This document shows, piece by piece, positions 28,626-28,718 of a DNA stretch of 28,718 nucleotides. A model generated the notes under the pieces. That model was given only the letters and a program-made list of their open reading frames with translations, had not been told where the DNA came from and made no database searches. The DNA is from an uncultured Collinsella sp. (GTDB taxonomy: Bacteria > Actinomycetota > Coriobacteriia > Coriobacteriales > Coriobacteriaceae), in NCBI GenBank assembly GCA_902464965.1, contig CABQLI010000019.1, positions 1 to 28,718 on the forward strand, read 5' to 3'. The translations under genes were made by a program, and so were the position numbers. The stretch's first letter is position 1, and each line of letters begins with the position of its first letter.

Positions 28626-28718
28626 ATGAGCGGACTGATTATCGATAGCGAAGCCTGTATCGGCTGCGGTCGCTGCGTTCGCGCCTGTGCCTCGGGCGGC
28701 ATCGTAGTGGAAGGCGAG
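28626..28718 (+). CDS. etfA: EtfA start with N-terminal ferredoxin domain; 3' end outside window
   Basis: The ATG directly follows the etfB stop, with AGGGG upstream. Only 31 codons are visible: MSGLIIDSEACIGCGRCVRAC and a few more. C11, C14, C17 and C21 form a four-cysteine 4Fe-4S site. The EtfA of the bifurcating lactate dehydrogenase of A. woodii (LctC) also has an N-terminal ferredoxin extension, so this is very likely the same gene. A stand-alone ferredoxin cannot be ruled out because the sequence ends here. Confidence 0.75.
   Translation, partial: MSGLIIDSEACIGCGRCVRACASGGIVVEGE

Overview
The window looks like chromosomal DNA of a high-GC, anaerobic, gut-type actinobacterium, most likely a Collinsella-like member of the Coriobacteriia. 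This is inferred from base composition, an anaerobe gene set (reverse-type rubrerythrin, iron alcohol dehydrogenase, lactate dehydrogenase/Etf), a DUF3516-type helicase, and a TrmB with a non-standard signature. No species call can be proven from this sequence alone. I see no tRNA, rRNA, CRISPR array, transposase or integrase. Gene density is high.

Layout: (1) 1-385, a truncated rubrerythrin on the minus strand, divergent from an alcohol dehydrogenase/aldehyde dehydrogenase pair (642-3250) whose promoter region carries two related palindromes. (2) 3374-6408, a plus-strand run: HIRAN protein, a 59-residue charged protein, a calcineurin-like phosphoesterase, then after a repeat hairpin and a strong terminator a DUF2130 coiled-coil protein. 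(3) 6488-11311, minus strand: DUF3516 SF2 helicase, an inverted-repeat element, a TrmB-like tRNA methyltransferase and a class I methyltransferase. (4) 11579-16085, plus strand: membrane-tethered XRE regulator overlapping a DUF4097 membrane protein, then a long Elp3 and a spermidine-synthase-like protein. (5) 16112-21730, a minus-strand three-gene operon: TerB-N/TerB-C protein, BrxD-like (DUF2791) ATPase and Lhr/BrxHI-like helicase. (6) 21819-22535, DUF554 membrane protein. (7) 22654-25860, a minus-strand operon of five small or secreted proteins, including a short LAxTG-type wall-anchored peptide and a cysteine-rich exported protein. (8) 26206-28718 (edge), plus strand: FAD lactate-type dehydrogenase, EtfB and the N-terminal ferredoxin part of EtfA, matching the electron-bifurcating lactate dehydrogenase plan.

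The strongest candidate for an under-described system is region 5. It pairs the two BREX type 2 accessory motor families (BrxD ATPase and BrxHI helicase) with a TerB-domain protein, but with no PglX methylase, PglZ phosphatase or restriction gene nearby. Its genes are translationally coupled or closely spaced, have a clear extended -10 promoter, and contain a hairpin of a small repeat family right at the ATPase stop codon. The second candidate is region 7, an exported operon without its own sortase in the window. Several non-coding structures are also worth attention: two hairpins with different stems but the same GGGACAGG loop, a 19-bp inverted repeat bracketing 85 bases, and phased TGACC repeats before the lactate operon.
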